Positions 43,014-52,046 are shown, numbered from the stretch's first letter. The stretch: 64,000 nt of DNA from CAJBVG01 sp943372995 (GCA_943372995.1 CALSAQ010000001.1:124001-188000), one strand, 5' to 3'. Program-made: numbers and translations. Notes: generated by a model from the sequence alone, not told the origin.

Positions 43014-43036
43014 AAAAAAGAGCCATTTCGGCTCTT
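43014..43036 (-). terminator. Terminator of the uridine kinase gene (minus strand)
   Basis: Perfect 7-bp stem AAGAGCC / GGCTCTT with loop GAAAT on the minus strand, followed by T residues; 40 bp beyond the udk stop. Confidence 0.85.
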
Positions 43037-43076
43037 ATTTTGGTTATTTTCAACAGGCTTATATAGCCCAAAAACA

Positions 43077-43694
43077 CTAACTAATCCTCTGTTTCAGGTA
43101 GTTAGATAAAATATCTATTTCTTTTGAGATGTCGTCGTTGTTGTGGATAACAAATTCGCAAGCCGATTTATAGGGTAAAAGGTACTGATCATAGGCTGGC
43201 ATTACATGATTATGCCATTGATACAAGATCATATCCTCCGTATAACCTCTTTCCACCTGATCTCTCATTAATCGCCTGTTTAGCTTAATGTCGTGATCCG
43301 CATCTACAAACACTTTATAGTCGAATAATTCAAATAGTTCTGTAAAATGGAAGATAAATAAACCCTCTATAACTATTATTGGTGCTGGATTAATACAAAG
43401 AATCTCAGGGTTTTCTTTGGGAACATTGAATGTATATTCTTGTTTTTTTATAGTTTTTCCAGCTAAAAGATTACTGATGTCGTTGTACAACAATTCTCTT
43501 TCTATTCCTTCGGGTAAATCGAAATTAATTTCTCCATTTTCATCTACCAATTGCATTTCCATTGGTTTGTAGTAATGATCTTGTGAAATTAAACAGATAT
43601 CGCTCGGTTTGAAATGATTTAATAACGATTTCAAGAGATACGTTTTACCCGAGGCACTTCCCCCCGCAATTCCAACTAAATAAGGCTTCTGCAT
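43077..43694 (-). CDS. udk: Uridine kinase
   Basis: 205 residues of the phosphoribulokinase/uridine kinase family. Phosphorylates uridine (and cytidine) to the monophosphate in pyrimidine salvage. Walker A is GIAGGSASGKTYLL at residue 8; ISQDHYYKPM holds the catalytic Asp region; NFDLPEGIER, IIVIEGLFIFHF and FVDADHDIKLNRRLMRDQVERGY match the family in order. It starts 2 bp after the LysM protein gene, so the two are one transcript despite unrelated roles. Terminator downstream. Confidence 0.92.
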   Translation of the reverse strand: MQKPYLVGIAGGSASGKTYLLKSLLNHFKPSDICLISQDHYYKPMEMQLVDENGEINFDLPEGIERELLYNDISNLLAGKTIKKQEYTFNVPKENPEILCINPAPIIVIEGLFIFHFTELFELFDYKVFVDADHDIKLNRRLMRDQVERGYTEDMILYQWHNHVMPAYDQYLLPYKSACEFVIHNNDDISKEIDILSNYLKQRIS

Positions 43695-43696
43695 TT

Positions 43697-44602
43697 TTAC
43701 TCTTTGGGTATAGAATAATTTAAGTTAACTCTGAATTTTTGATCAACTGCTCCAAGCATACTTACCGCAGCTTTTGATAATACAATAATGGTATTCTCAT
43801 TATCTCCAGTTTCTGGTAATGTTCCAATCACTTTAACATATACACTTTTATTGTTCATTAAATTGGTAACCTTAATAATGGTTCCTAAAGGTGCCGTTTT
43901 ATGTAGTGCTATGCTTTTCTTAGCGTTAATGTTTTTGTCGTTAATCCAACCCGCAATCCCCGATTCATTGAAATTGGTGCTGCTTAAATATTTATTTTCT
44001 TTGGTGCTTACTTTAACATCAGCACTCCCTTTTGTTACTTCTACTTTTACATTTTTCGATTCTTCCTCTGTAGGCTCAATTAAATCAGGGTTCTCTACAA
44101 TTGCCCCATGCTTAGGTATTTTCAACTTTTGCTTGTAACTTAAGCTAGTTCCTTTAATATTATTGATGTTTTTTATTTCGGTTACAGAAATGCCATATTT
44201 CCTAGAGATTTGATAAAGTGTTTCTCCTTTAGATACCGTGTGAGTTATATACTGTGTCTTATCTAGCTTAGGGTTTTTTACAATGTTTTTAGTGCTAGAT
44301 TTAATTTCGTCGGCCTTAGCGTCTTCAGTACTTGCATTCTGTTTAGTACTGCCTATAGCTTGTTTACTAGGTACCTTGATGATTTGACCTAAGTCGAGTA
44401 TCGTATTTGAAAGATTGTTTACCTGTTGTAATTGACTTGCTGTTGTGCCATAAATCCTAGCTATACCATACAAGCCTTCTCCTTTTTCTACTTTATGTAA
44501 AATGTATTTCTTCCCCTCAAACACCTCTACACCTACGGAGTCCACTCTTGAATAACTCAAGATGGGTAAAAGAAGTAAAACAATTAAACAAAATCTATTC
44601 AT
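43697..44602 (-). CDS. LysM protein with an RlpA-like C-terminal domain
   Basis: 301 residues. Signal peptide (MNRFCLIVLLLLPILSYS), a first LysM module around residues 32-78 (HKVEKGEGLYGIARIYGTT, LGQIIKVP) and a second around 118-162 (HTVSKGETLYQISRKYGIS, QKLKIP), separated by Lys/Ser-rich linkers. The C-terminal 95 residues, with ESGIAGWI, ALHKTAPLGTIIKVTNL and SVYVKVIGTLP, have the layout of the RlpA-type double-psi beta-barrel; the lytic residues are not certain. It should sit in the periplasm bound to peptidoglycan. It lies between the DUF4905-like gene and udk on one transcript. Confidence 0.85.
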   Translation of the reverse strand: MNRFCLIVLLLLPILSYSRVDSVGVEVFEGKKYILHKVEKGEGLYGIARIYGTTASQLQQVNNLSNTILDLGQIIKVPSKQAIGSTKQNASTEDAKADEIKSSTKNIVKNPKLDKTQYITHTVSKGETLYQISRKYGISVTEIKNINNIKGTSLSYKQKLKIPKHGAIVENPDLIEPTEEESKNVKVEVTKGSADVKVSTKENKYLSSTNFNESGIAGWINDKNINAKKSIALHKTAPLGTIIKVTNLMNNKSVYVKVIGTLPETGDNENTIIVLSKAAVSMLGAVDQKFRVNLNYSIPKE

Positions 44603-44619
44603 CTGGTCGATTATATAAT

Positions 44620-45306
44620 CTACAAATCTAATAAAATATTGTCTTTTAACTCGAAAATATAGAGTTCTTGCTTATCACATAAGAAAATCAGACGGTTACG
44701 AACCCTTAATAAATAATCGTATTGAGCATTTATGCCTTCTATTTCATAGTTTTCATTAAAAAGTTCTTGTCCTGCTAATCGTATGCTTAGGTTTATCGAA
44801 TCAGTAATCTTTATCGATGCCTCGTAATTATTGTAACTTAAGAAATGTTCATTACCCTCTTTTTGTGCATGCTCAACATCTATTGCTAATTCCTCAAGCA
44901 ATGAGCGTTCGATTGGCTCTTTTTTAAAATTAATATACTCGATTTTCCTAGGCTCTATTTTCGATTGGTAAACCCCCATACCATTTAAGAAATACTTTTG
45001 AACTTTTAATTCCGAACTTAACCATTCCTCTTTATTCTTTTCTAAATGATAAACCATTAAAATGGATTGATTCATTAGATTTTCTTCGTGGTAGTAACTT
45101 AAACATACATACGGAAATTGAAGATTTTGTATGGTACAAACGTATTTTTCTAATGCAGGGAAATACCACTTCTTATCGTTATCTACATCCCACAAATAAA
45201 AGCGTTTGTCTTCGTCTTTACACTCTAAATACAGCTTATGATCAGAAGGATTTACATGAAATCTCCAAATGATATCCTTGCTGAAAATATGGTTTACGTT
45301 AATCAT
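44620..45306 (-). CDS. DUF4905-like protein of unknown function
   Basis: 228 residues without signal peptide or membrane helix. The sequence alternates short strands (KLYLECKDEDKRFYLWDVDN, YVCLSYYHEENLMNQSILMVYHLE, RNRLIFLCDKQELYIFELKDN), suggesting a beta-propeller-like or beta-sandwich fold; it resembles what I recall of DUF4905, a Bacteroidota-only family. No function known. It starts three bases from a 150-bp heptamer array that separates it from purB on the same strand, and precedes the LysM gene by 17 bp. Confidence 0.7.
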   Translation of the reverse strand: MINVNHIFSKDIIWRFHVNPSDHKLYLECKDEDKRFYLWDVDNDKKWYFPALEKYVCTIQNLQFPYVCLSYYHEENLMNQSILMVYHLEKNKEEWLSSELKVQKYFLNGMGVYQSKIEPRKIEYINFKKEPIERSLLEELAIDVEHAQKEGNEHFLSYNNYEASIKITDSINLSIRLAGQELFNENYEIEGINAQYDYLLRVRNRLIFLCDKQELYIFELKDNILLDL

Positions 45307-45313
45307 TTATTTT

Positions 45314-45467
45314 ACCTCGTACCTCTTATCTCGTAGTTCGTACCTCGTACCTCGTAGTTCGTATCTCGTAGTTCGTACCTCGTACCTCGTAATTTATAAC
45401 TCACAATTCACAACTCACAATTCACAACTCACAATTTGTAATTTACAATTAACAATTTGTAATTAGT
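45314..45467. repeat. Long mosaic heptamer array between purB and the DUF4905-like gene (22 units)
   Basis: Read on the plus strand, eleven units carry the tail CGT or CTT on variable parts ACCT, ATCT and AGTT, then AATTTAT, five units with tail CAC on AACT or AATT, then AATTTGT, AATTTAC, AATTAAC, AATTTGT, AATTAGT. The 7-bp phase is unbroken for 154 bp. Two further units in phase (ATTTAGT, ATCCAGT) reach into the last codons of purB and include its stop. Confidence 0.92.
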
Positions 45468-45469
45468 AT

Positions 45470-46816
45470 TTAGTATCCAGTATAATTATGCGGACTAAAA
45501 CTCTTCAACTCTTTTTTTATTTCATCACTAACATTAAGAGTATCTATAAATTCGTGAATACTTTGTTGTGTGATTTTGGTATTGGTACGGGTAAGTGCTT
45601 TGAGGGCTTCGTATGGTTTAGGGTAGGCTTCTCTTCTTAAAATGGTTTGAATAGCTTCTGCAACTACAGCCCAATTGTCTTCTAGGTCTTTATCGATGGC
45701 GTCTTTATTGAGCATTAATTTCGATAATCCTTTTTCGAGTGAGCTTAGAGCAATAAGTGTATGAGCAAATGGAACACCTACATTTCTGAATACTGTAGAG
45801 TCGGTTAAATCTCTTTGTAATCTTGAGATAGGAAGTTTGGCAGATAAAAATTCAAACACAGCGTTAGCCATTCCTAAGTTTCCTTCTGCATTTTCGAAAT
45901 CGATAGGATTAACTTTATGAGGCATTGCTGAAGAACCTACTTCACCTTCTTTTATCTTTTGTTTGAAATAATTCATCGAGATGTATTGCCACATGTCGCG
46001 AGATAAATCAATAAGAATTGTATTTATTCTTTTGAAGTTGTCGCACATTGCTGCAAATTGATCGTAATGCTCTACCTGAGTGGTGTGTTGAGATCTACTA
46101 AGTCCAAGTGTAGTATTTACAAATTGATTAGAAAAACTTACCCAATCAATAGTAGGGAAGGCCGCCTTATGTGCATTGAGATTTCCTGTTGCACCACCAA
46201 ATTTGGCTGCATAAGGGATGTGTTTTAACCCATTGCATTGTGTTTCTAATCGCTCAACAAATACTAATATCTCTTTCCCTAAACGGGTAGGAGAGGCAGG
46301 TTGCCCGTGCGTATGCGCTAATAGAGAAATGTCTTTCCAATCTGTGGCAAGTTTTTTCAAACGTTCTATTAATGCATGTAACTCGGGTACCATTATCTTT
46401 TCTACAGCATGCTTTAAACTTAATGGAATAGCTGTATTGTTAATGTCTTGAGAAGTTAATCCAAAGTGAATATATTCTAGCGTATTAGTCATGTTCAATG
46501 CTTCAAGCTTTTCCTTTAGAAAATACTCAACAGCTTTTACATCATGATTTGTAGTTTGTTCTATTTCTTTAATCCTTGCTGCATCTTTATCTTCGTTAAA
46601 GCACTCGTAGATTTCTCTCAAGCTGATTTCTTGTTCCTTGCTTAATTTGTCGAATCCCTTCAAACCCATCGACGATAAGGCAATAAAGTACTCCACTTCA
46701 ACCCAAACTCTGTATTTTATTAGTGCCGATTCTGAGAAATAGGTTGCTAATGAATGTGTTGCTTTTCTATATCTACCATCGATTGGAGAGATAGCGTTTA
46801 AAGGATGAAGAATCAT
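45470..46816 (-). CDS. purB: Adenylosuccinate lyase
   Basis: 448 residues, fumarase/aspartase superfamily. Cleaves SAICAR to AICAR and adenylosuccinate to AMP in purine synthesis. Landmarks: NAISPIDGRYRKAT at the start, TNHDVKAVEYFLKEKL, the catalytic-His region HFGLTSQDINNTA, LLAHTHGQPASPTRLGKE, and the signature loop GSSAMPHKVNPIDFENAEGN. The PIDGRYR start and overall length place it in the E. coli-like PurB group. Divergent from recQ with 85 bp between. The last codons merge into the heptamer array. Confidence 0.94.
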   Translation of the reverse strand: MILHPLNAISPIDGRYRKATHSLATYFSESALIKYRVWVEVEYFIALSSMGLKGFDKLSKEQEISLREIYECFNEDKDAARIKEIEQTTNHDVKAVEYFLKEKLEALNMTNTLEYIHFGLTSQDINNTAIPLSLKHAVEKIMVPELHALIERLKKLATDWKDISLLAHTHGQPASPTRLGKEILVFVERLETQCNGLKHIPYAAKFGGATGNLNAHKAAFPTIDWVSFSNQFVNTTLGLSRSQHTTQVEHYDQFAAMCDNFKRINTILIDLSRDMWQYISMNYFKQKIKEGEVGSSAMPHKVNPIDFENAEGNLGMANAVFEFLSAKLPISRLQRDLTDSTVFRNVGVPFAHTLIALSSLEKGLSKLMLNKDAIDKDLEDNWAVVAEAIQTILRREAYPKPYEALKALTRTNTKITQQSIHEFIDTLNVSDEIKKELKSFSPHNYTGY

Positions 46817-46831
46817 GATCGTAATTTTCTA

Positions 46832-46839
46832 CAAAAATA
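46832..46839 (-). promoter_or_regulatory. Promoter -7 element of purB
   Basis: Minus strand TATTTTTG matches TAnnTTTG and lies 15 bases before the start codon at 46816. Confidence 0.5.
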
Positions 46840-46901
46840 GAATAATTTCCCATTGAGATTAAAATTTCGCAGATTATCAATGTAGATATTATCTTAGTGG
46901 C

Positions 46902-48812
46902 ATGTCGATACATGATGTACTCAAACAATATTGGGGATATGATCAATTCCGAACACCTCAACAAGAGGTGATTGAAAGTGTATTGGCAAAAAAAGACACT
47001 TTGGCTTTATTACCCACAGGTGCTGGTAAATCGATATGTTATCAAGTTCCTATTATGGCTCAAGATGGAATAGGGATAGTGGTTTCACCTCTCATTGCTT
47101 TAATGAAGGATCAGGTTCAACAGCTTAAAAGAAAAGGCATTCCGGCAATTGAGATAGTAAGTGGTATGTCGTATCGCGAGATAGATATTGCCTTAGACAA
47201 CTGCATTTATGGAAATATAAAATTTCTTTACCTCTCTCCAGAGCGTTTGCAAAATGAATTGGTGCAGGAGAGAATAAAAAAAATGAAAGTAAATCTATTA
47301 GCCATAGATGAAGCTCATTGTATTTCTCAATGGGGATACGACTTTCGTCCTGCCTATTTAAACATTGCGAGTATTAAAGAAATACTCCCTGGGGTTACTA
47401 CACTTGCTCTTACAGCAACTGCAACTGCTAAGGTAGTAGTCGATATCCAAGAGAAGCTCAGCTTTAAAAGTCCGAATGTTTTTAAAATTAGCTTCGAAAG
47501 GAAAAATCTTAATTACCTGGTCATCAAAGAAGAAAATAAATATCAACGTTTGTTAAGAATACTTGCCAGGGTACCAGGTTCTGCGGTGTGCTATGTAAGA
47601 AGTAGAAAACAAACCGAAGAGATTGCCAATTTTTTGAAGCAAAATGGCTTATCAGCAGATTTTTATCATGCAGGCTTAGATATGCAAAGCCGTTCCAGAA
47701 AACAAGACAGCTGGATTCTGAATAAAACAAATGTGATTGTTGCTACCAATGCTTTTGGTATGGGAATAGATAAGCCCGATGTAAGGGTAGTAGTACACAT
47801 GGACGTACCCGAAAGCTTAGAAGCCTATTATCAAGAAGCGGGTAGGGCTGGTAGAGATGGACTAAAATCTTATGCGGTGCTTCTTTATCAGGATGCAGAC
47901 CTAACCGAATTACAAAGAAAGTTAGAGAGCAGTTTCCCCGATTTTAATGAACTACCTACTTTTTATCAAACATTATATAACCACTATAAACTAGCCTATG
48001 GTTCAGGTAAAAATGTTTCATTTGCGTTCGATTGGCTTAAGTTTTCTAATCAGTATTCTATACCTGTTCCTAAACTCATTCAATTATTTAAATTTTTGGA
48101 GAGAGAAAATATATTAAGTCTAAGCGAGGCATTTAATAACGAAACCCGACTATGTTTCAAATTAAGCCCAGATCAATTATATGCTTTCCAAGTTGCTCAC
48201 AGTCAGTTCGATTTATTCATCAAAATATTGCTACGCTCATACGGTGGTTTATTTGAAGATTATATTGCTATAAATGATAACGAGCTAATTAAAAGAATGG
48301 GAATGCATAAAGATGAGTACTACCGGCAGATGAAACTTTTGCAAGACTTTGAGGTAATCGATTATGTTAAAGGCTCTCAGTTACCAGTATTAACCTTTTT
48401 GGAAGAACGCTTGCCCATTAAGCAACTAGCTTTTAATAAGCAATATTGGTCAGAAAGGAAGCAGGTTATTTTTGATAAGTTGTTGGCTATAAGGGCTTAT
48501 GTTGAGAAACCTATTTGTAGATCTAAGCAGATTTTGGCCTATTTTGATGAGTTAGATTATGAAACCTGTGGGCAATGCGATGTGTGCATTTTAGATAAAA
48601 ACACTGATAATCAAGAAGATATTAAGGAGAAAATCTTTCAAAAAATCTTAAACGAAAGCTCAAAAGAAAATTTATCTTTGCCACGTATTTTGCAAAATTG
48701 GACTGATTTCACAGAAAATCAGATAAAAAACGCGATTCAAGAATTAATTGATGAGGGTCGTATACAATTTAATGGCAAAAATGGAGTTATAGTGAAAAAA
48801 CCTAAGCATTGA
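46902..48812 (+). CDS. recQ: ATP-dependent DNA helicase RecQ
   Basis: 636 residues. 3'-5' helicase in recombination repair. Helicase motifs in order: RTPQQEVIESVLAKKDTLALLPTGAGKSICYQ (motifs 0 and I), SPLIALMKDQV, LLAIDEAHCISQWGYDFRP (DEAH with the RecQ aromatic loop), LALTATAT, AVCYVRSRKQTEEI, ATNAFGMGIDKPDVR and QEAGRAGRDG. The RecQ zinc module is C-x16-CGQCDVC near residue 545. A winged-helix follows, but no HRDC domain is evident, so this is the shorter form. The next gene begins inside its stop codon. Confidence 0.93.
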   Translation: MSIHDVLKQYWGYDQFRTPQQEVIESVLAKKDTLALLPTGAGKSICYQVPIMAQDGIGIVVSPLIALMKDQVQQLKRKGIPAIEIVSGMSYREIDIALDNCIYGNIKFLYLSPERLQNELVQERIKKMKVNLLAIDEAHCISQWGYDFRPAYLNIASIKEILPGVTTLALTATATAKVVVDIQEKLSFKSPNVFKISFERKNLNYLVIKEENKYQRLLRILARVPGSAVCYVRSRKQTEEIANFLKQNGLSADFYHAGLDMQSRSRKQDSWILNKTNVIVATNAFGMGIDKPDVRVVVHMDVPESLEAYYQEAGRAGRDGLKSYAVLLYQDADLTELQRKLESSFPDFNELPTFYQTLYNHYKLAYGSGKNVSFAFDWLKFSNQYSIPVPKLIQLFKFLERENILSLSEAFNNETRLCFKLSPDQLYAFQVAHSQFDLFIKILLRSYGGLFEDYIAINDNELIKRMGMHKDEYYRQMKLLQDFEVIDYVKGSQLPVLTFLEERLPIKQLAFNKQYWSERKQVIFDKLLAIRAYVEKPICRSKQILAYFDELDYETCGQCDVCILDKNTDNQEDIKEKIFQKILNESSKENLSLPRILQNWTDFTENQIKNAIQELIDEGRIQFNGKNGVIVKKPKH

Positions 48813-49906
48813 AAAAAATAATACTAACTGTTACCAATGATCTGACTTACGATCAACGCATGCAAAGGGTATGCACAACCCTTCATAAAGCTGGTTATCA
48901 AGTATTGTTAGTGGGTCGTAAACGATCTTTTTCTATTCCTTTAAAAATTCAAGATTATAACCAGAAAAGAATCAATTGTGTTTTCGAAAATGGTAAGTTA
49001 TTCTATTTAGAATTTAACATTAGGTTATTCTTTTTCTTATTGTTTAATAAGTTTGATATTGTTAATGCAAATGATTTAGACACCATTTTACCATGTTTTT
49101 TTGTATCAAAATTAAAACGTAAAGAATGTATTTACGATGCGCATGAGTACTTTACAGAGGTTCCTGAAGTGCTGCATCGTCCGTTCACAAAAAAATTATG
49201 GGAGATTTTAGAAGGTTACATAATTCCAAAACTCAATCATTGCTATACGGTAAGTGAAAGTATTGCTACCTTATTTCAGGAGAAATACAATACCAATTTC
49301 GATATCATTAGAAACGTTCCAATTCTCAATAGCACAAAAGAGATTTTATATCAATACAACGACGAACACGAGAGGTACATCATATATCAAGGAGCATTAA
49401 ACCAAGGAAGAGGCTTAGAGCCTTTAATTGAAGCAATGCAATGGGTCGATTGTCATTTGTATTTAGTAGGTGAAGGAGATTTAAGTGAAGATCTTCGTAT
49501 GATTGCTCAGAAATATAAAGTAAAAAGTAAAGTGAAATTTATGGGCTACATTGAGCCTGCTAAATTACCTAGTATTACATCTAAAGCTTATTTGGGTATT
49601 AATGTTTCTGATAATTTGGGCTTGAGTTATTATTACTCACTTAATAATAAATGTTTCGATTATATCCATGCTGGTATACCATCTGTAACGAACGACTTTC
49701 CAGAGTATCAAAAAATAAATGAAAAGTATCAAGTAGCAGTTCTTACAGAGTTAGATGCTAGAAAACTTGCAGATTCCATCAATTTATTGCTCAACGACAA
49801 AGTACTTTACAACAAGTTAAGAAGTAACTGTGTTCTTGCTCGAGAAGAATACAATTGGCAAAAAGAAGAACAAAAACTATTGGAAATTTACGAGAGAGTA
49901 GCTTAA
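48809..49906 (+). CDS. GT4-type glycosyltransferase, TTG start overlapping the recQ stop
   Basis: 365 residues, GT-B fold. N-terminal Rossmann start KKIILTVTNDLTYDQRMQRV, with the donor domain AYLGINVSDNLGLSYYYSLNNKCFDYIHAGIPSVTNDFPEYQKI, whose conserved Glu binds the nucleotide sugar. It probably adds a sugar to a surface polysaccharide or lipid; acceptor unknown. The start is a TTG (48809-48811) whose last two bases are part of the recQ TGA (48810-48812). The first in-frame ATG would delete the first beta-strand, so TTG is favoured. It is convergent with a GT2 gene and overlaps it by 4 bp. Confidence 0.85.
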   Translation: MKKIILTVTNDLTYDQRMQRVCTTLHKAGYQVLLVGRKRSFSIPLKIQDYNQKRINCVFENGKLFYLEFNIRLFFFLLFNKFDIVNANDLDTILPCFFVSKLKRKECIYDAHEYFTEVPEVLHRPFTKKLWEILEGYIIPKLNHCYTVSESIATLFQEKYNTNFDIIRNVPILNSTKEILYQYNDEHERYIIYQGALNQGRGLEPLIEAMQWVDCHLYLVGEGDLSEDLRMIAQKYKVKSKVKFMGYIEPAKLPSITSKAYLGINVSDNLGLSYYYSLNNKCFDYIHAGIPSVTNDFPEYQKINEKYQVAVLTELDARKLADSINLLLNDKVLYNKLRSNCVLAREEYNWQKEEQKLLEIYERVA

Positions 49907-50799
49907 TTTTTTTTCCTTATCTCTCTGCTGAACTTTATGAGTTTATAATAATCGAGTAATAGTAATGCGGGATCTTCTGATAACAAATTTCTGATAATTC
50001 TTTTTTCGAATACCGAATAAATATAATTGAGAATAGGTATTACCCCCATCTTATTTAATTTCTGATAGAAATAAATTAACCGGATATGCTCTCTTTCGGT
50101 GTTGTTTAGAAACTTATTTGAAATAAAAACTAAATTCTTACAGCCATTTTCTACTTTATTGAGGTAGATATCAGAACGCTCAACTCCCAGGTGTGATACT
50201 TGATTATTAATGTGAGCTATTCTTATTTGTTTTCTATACAATTCTACGCTAAACAGAGTGTCTTCATGACCATATCCTTTAACCTCTTCGTTAAACTGAA
50301 TTTCATTAAACACAGTTTTTTTAATGAATAAGTTGCAAGACTTAGTACTAAAGAAAGGGTCTTTGTTACGTTGTTGAGCATCACAAGCTTCTACTTTACT
50401 ACCATATTTCCATCGTAGAGCATGCTTTGATGAATTCACTTCGTTTTCGTAAATAATACCTCCATATACAGCTTCATATTGATCAGACAGATTTAGGTAG
50501 TTTTGAATATAATCTTCTGAAATCACTTTCATGTCGGTATCTAAGAGTAACAAATTATCGTATTTAGCTTGCCTTACCAAGCGATTTCGAAGGGCTGATC
50601 TGCCAATATTAGTTGCTAATGAAGAATAGGATACATGGGGAATATTGCTTAAAATCTTATTTTCCTCAACAAATTCAGTTGAGGCATCGTCGATACAAAT
50701 GATCTCGAATTCAATACTAGCAAGAGTACACAAAGAAGCCAATTTACTCACTAAATCGTAAACTGGGTAGTTATATATTGGGATAAGAATTGACAGCAC
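49903..50799 (-). CDS. GT2-type glycosyltransferase
   Basis: 298 residues, GT-A fold: MLSILIPIYNYPVYDLVSKL opens the domain, EIICIDDASTEF binds the nucleotide, NIGRSALRNRLVRQA follows, LLLLDTDMKV is the DxD metal motif and GYGHEDTLFSVEL is the likely catalytic ED region. It probably transfers a sugar to a cell-surface glycan. It ends in TTAA, shared with the opposing GT4 gene, so two glycosyltransferases of different folds face each other tail to tail. No Shine-Dalgarno or clear promoter was seen. Confidence 0.87.
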   Translation of the reverse strand: MLSILIPIYNYPVYDLVSKLASLCTLASIEFEIICIDDASTEFVEENKILSNIPHVSYSSLATNIGRSALRNRLVRQAKYDNLLLLDTDMKVISEDYIQNYLNLSDQYEAVYGGIIYENEVNSSKHALRWKYGSKVEACDAQQRNKDPFFSTKSCNLFIKKTVFNEIQFNEEVKGYGHEDTLFSVELYRKQIRIAHINNQVSHLGVERSDIYLNKVENGCKNLVFISNKFLNNTEREHIRLIYFYQKLNKMGVIPILNYIYSVFEKRIIRNLLSEDPALLLLDYYKLIKFSREIRKKN

Positions 50800-50886
50800 G
50801 TCGCAAAATATTAATTTTTTTTCAGGATTGATGCAACCCTTACAAAAGTAATAGCGTCTATTGGATAACTAATCAACAAAATTCTC

Positions 50887-51630
50887 ATGAAAAAAAAGTT
50901 ACTAATTGTGTTTCTATTTGCAATAGTTGCTATTAGCACAAGCCCGTTTATTCTAGCAAATCCATTATCTTCTAAATTAGAGAGAGGATCTCAGATTCAG
51001 ACAGAGAATCGCGATTTAAAAGGATTTTCTAAAATTGAAACTTCAGGACCGTTTGAAATAAGAATAATAAAATCTGACGTATTTGCTGTTAAAGTAGAAG
51101 CTAATGATGATGTGATTAAAAACATTATTACTGTGGTTGAAGGTGATAAATTGGTGATTAAAATGGATAAAAACACCAAGAATAACTATGATAAAGGAAA
51201 CCAAACTCGTCAAATTACTATTCAACTACCAAGTTTAAATAGTGTTTCTTGTTCTGGAGCAACAGAAATTACATCAGATGATATTTTTGATGCGGAAAAG
51301 TTCGAGTTAAAAACTAGTGGAGCTTCTGAAGTAAAATTAGGAGTGAATGCAAAATTGTTAATATCTAAATATACAGGAGCATCTGAAGTAAGATTAAAAG
51401 GAAAAGTAGATACTCATGCTTTAGAAATGACTGGTGCTGCAGAATTGGAAGCAGTAAGTTTAGAAGTGAGTAAATATGCCATACAAACTAAAGGTGCTTC
51501 AGATTGCAAAATATTTGTAACTGATGAGTTGGCGATAAGTGGGAGTGGAGCAAGTTCAATAAAATACAAAGGTTCACCAAGTAAAATAACCAAAGATACT
51601 AGAGGAGCAACAGACGTGTCGAAACTGTAA
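50887..51630 (+). CDS. DUF2807 (GIN-type head domain) exported protein
   Basis: 247 residues. Signal peptide (MKKKLLIVFLFAIVAISTSPFILA), then a right-handed beta-helix made of short repeats: GFSKIETSGPFEIRI, SVSCSGATEITSDD, LKTSGASEVKLGVN, YTGASEVRLKGKVD, MTGAAELEAVSLE, TKGASDCKIFV, GSGASSIKYKG. The recurring G-A-S/A-x motif at one turn of each rung is typical of the putative auto-transporter adhesin head (DUF2807), widespread in Bacteroidota envelope proteins. Function unknown. It has its own strong terminator at 51656-51690. Confidence 0.85.
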   Translation: MKKKLLIVFLFAIVAISTSPFILANPLSSKLERGSQIQTENRDLKGFSKIETSGPFEIRIIKSDVFAVKVEANDDVIKNIITVVEGDKLVIKMDKNTKNNYDKGNQTRQITIQLPSLNSVSCSGATEITSDDIFDAEKFELKTSGASEVKLGVNAKLLISKYTGASEVRLKGKVDTHALEMTGAAELEAVSLEVSKYAIQTKGASDCKIFVTDELAISGSGASSIKYKGSPSKITKDTRGATDVSKL

Positions 51631-51653
51631 TCCTTTCAAAAAAGAATTGTTCA

Positions 51654-52046
51654 CTAAATCCTTTCTGATTTATCAGAAAGGATTTTTTTTATGCTATAAT
51701 ATCCTATAAAACCGATGAGGTAGAAAAGAATATCTACTAAATCTTTTGTATATCCTTTGTTATATGTAGGGATGAAGAACTCAAACAATACGCTAATGAG
51801 GATGAATATTAAAAGTAATTGAAGAAAACTGTGTTTACGTTTATGGTCGTGGTATACTAAATAATTTTCCATTAATAGTACACATGATGAAACAAAAGGT
51901 ACAGCTAGTAAATCATCGCCATAATTATCAAACCAAGGCAATGGAAATCGAAAAACTTTTTCTACAACCTGATGTAATAACCCGAAGAAGATTATACTGC
52001 CCTCTAACCAATAATTTCTTATCCAGTTAATAAAGAAACCAGCCAT
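51654..52046 (-). CDS. Small VanZ-like membrane protein
   Basis: 130 residues with about four membrane segments. The patterns WFDNYGDDLLAVPFVSSCVLLME and NKGYTKDLVDILFYLIGFIGYY, where DNYGDD and D-x-x-D lie at helix ends, resemble the VanZ-like superfamily. I recall close Bacteroidota homologues being loosely named magnesium citrate transporters, which I would not trust. The start overlaps the end of the preceding zinc-ribbon gene by 28 bp, indicating coupling. The last nine or ten codons (ILSDKSERI) are the hairpin that terminates the opposing DUF2807 gene. Confidence 0.7.
   Translation of the reverse strand: MAGFFINWIRNYWLEGSIIFFGLLHQVVEKVFRFPLPWFDNYGDDLLAVPFVSSCVLLMENYLVYHDHKRKHSFLQLLLIFILISVLFEFFIPTYNKGYTKDLVDILFYLIGFIGYYSIKKILSDKSERI
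51656..51690 (+). terminator. Terminator of the DUF2807 gene, embedded in the opposing coding sequence
   Basis: Perfect 14-bp stem: AAATCCTTTCTGAT at 51656-51669 and ATCAGAAAGGATTT at 51672-51685, then T to 51690. It is read as codons of the minus-strand membrane protein gene. Confidence 0.9.

Noticed and set aside
45269..45466. Open frame on the plus strand with SSYLV-type repeats
   Set aside because: Same cause: translation of the heptamer array beside purB; it overlaps the DUF4905-like gene start on the other strand.
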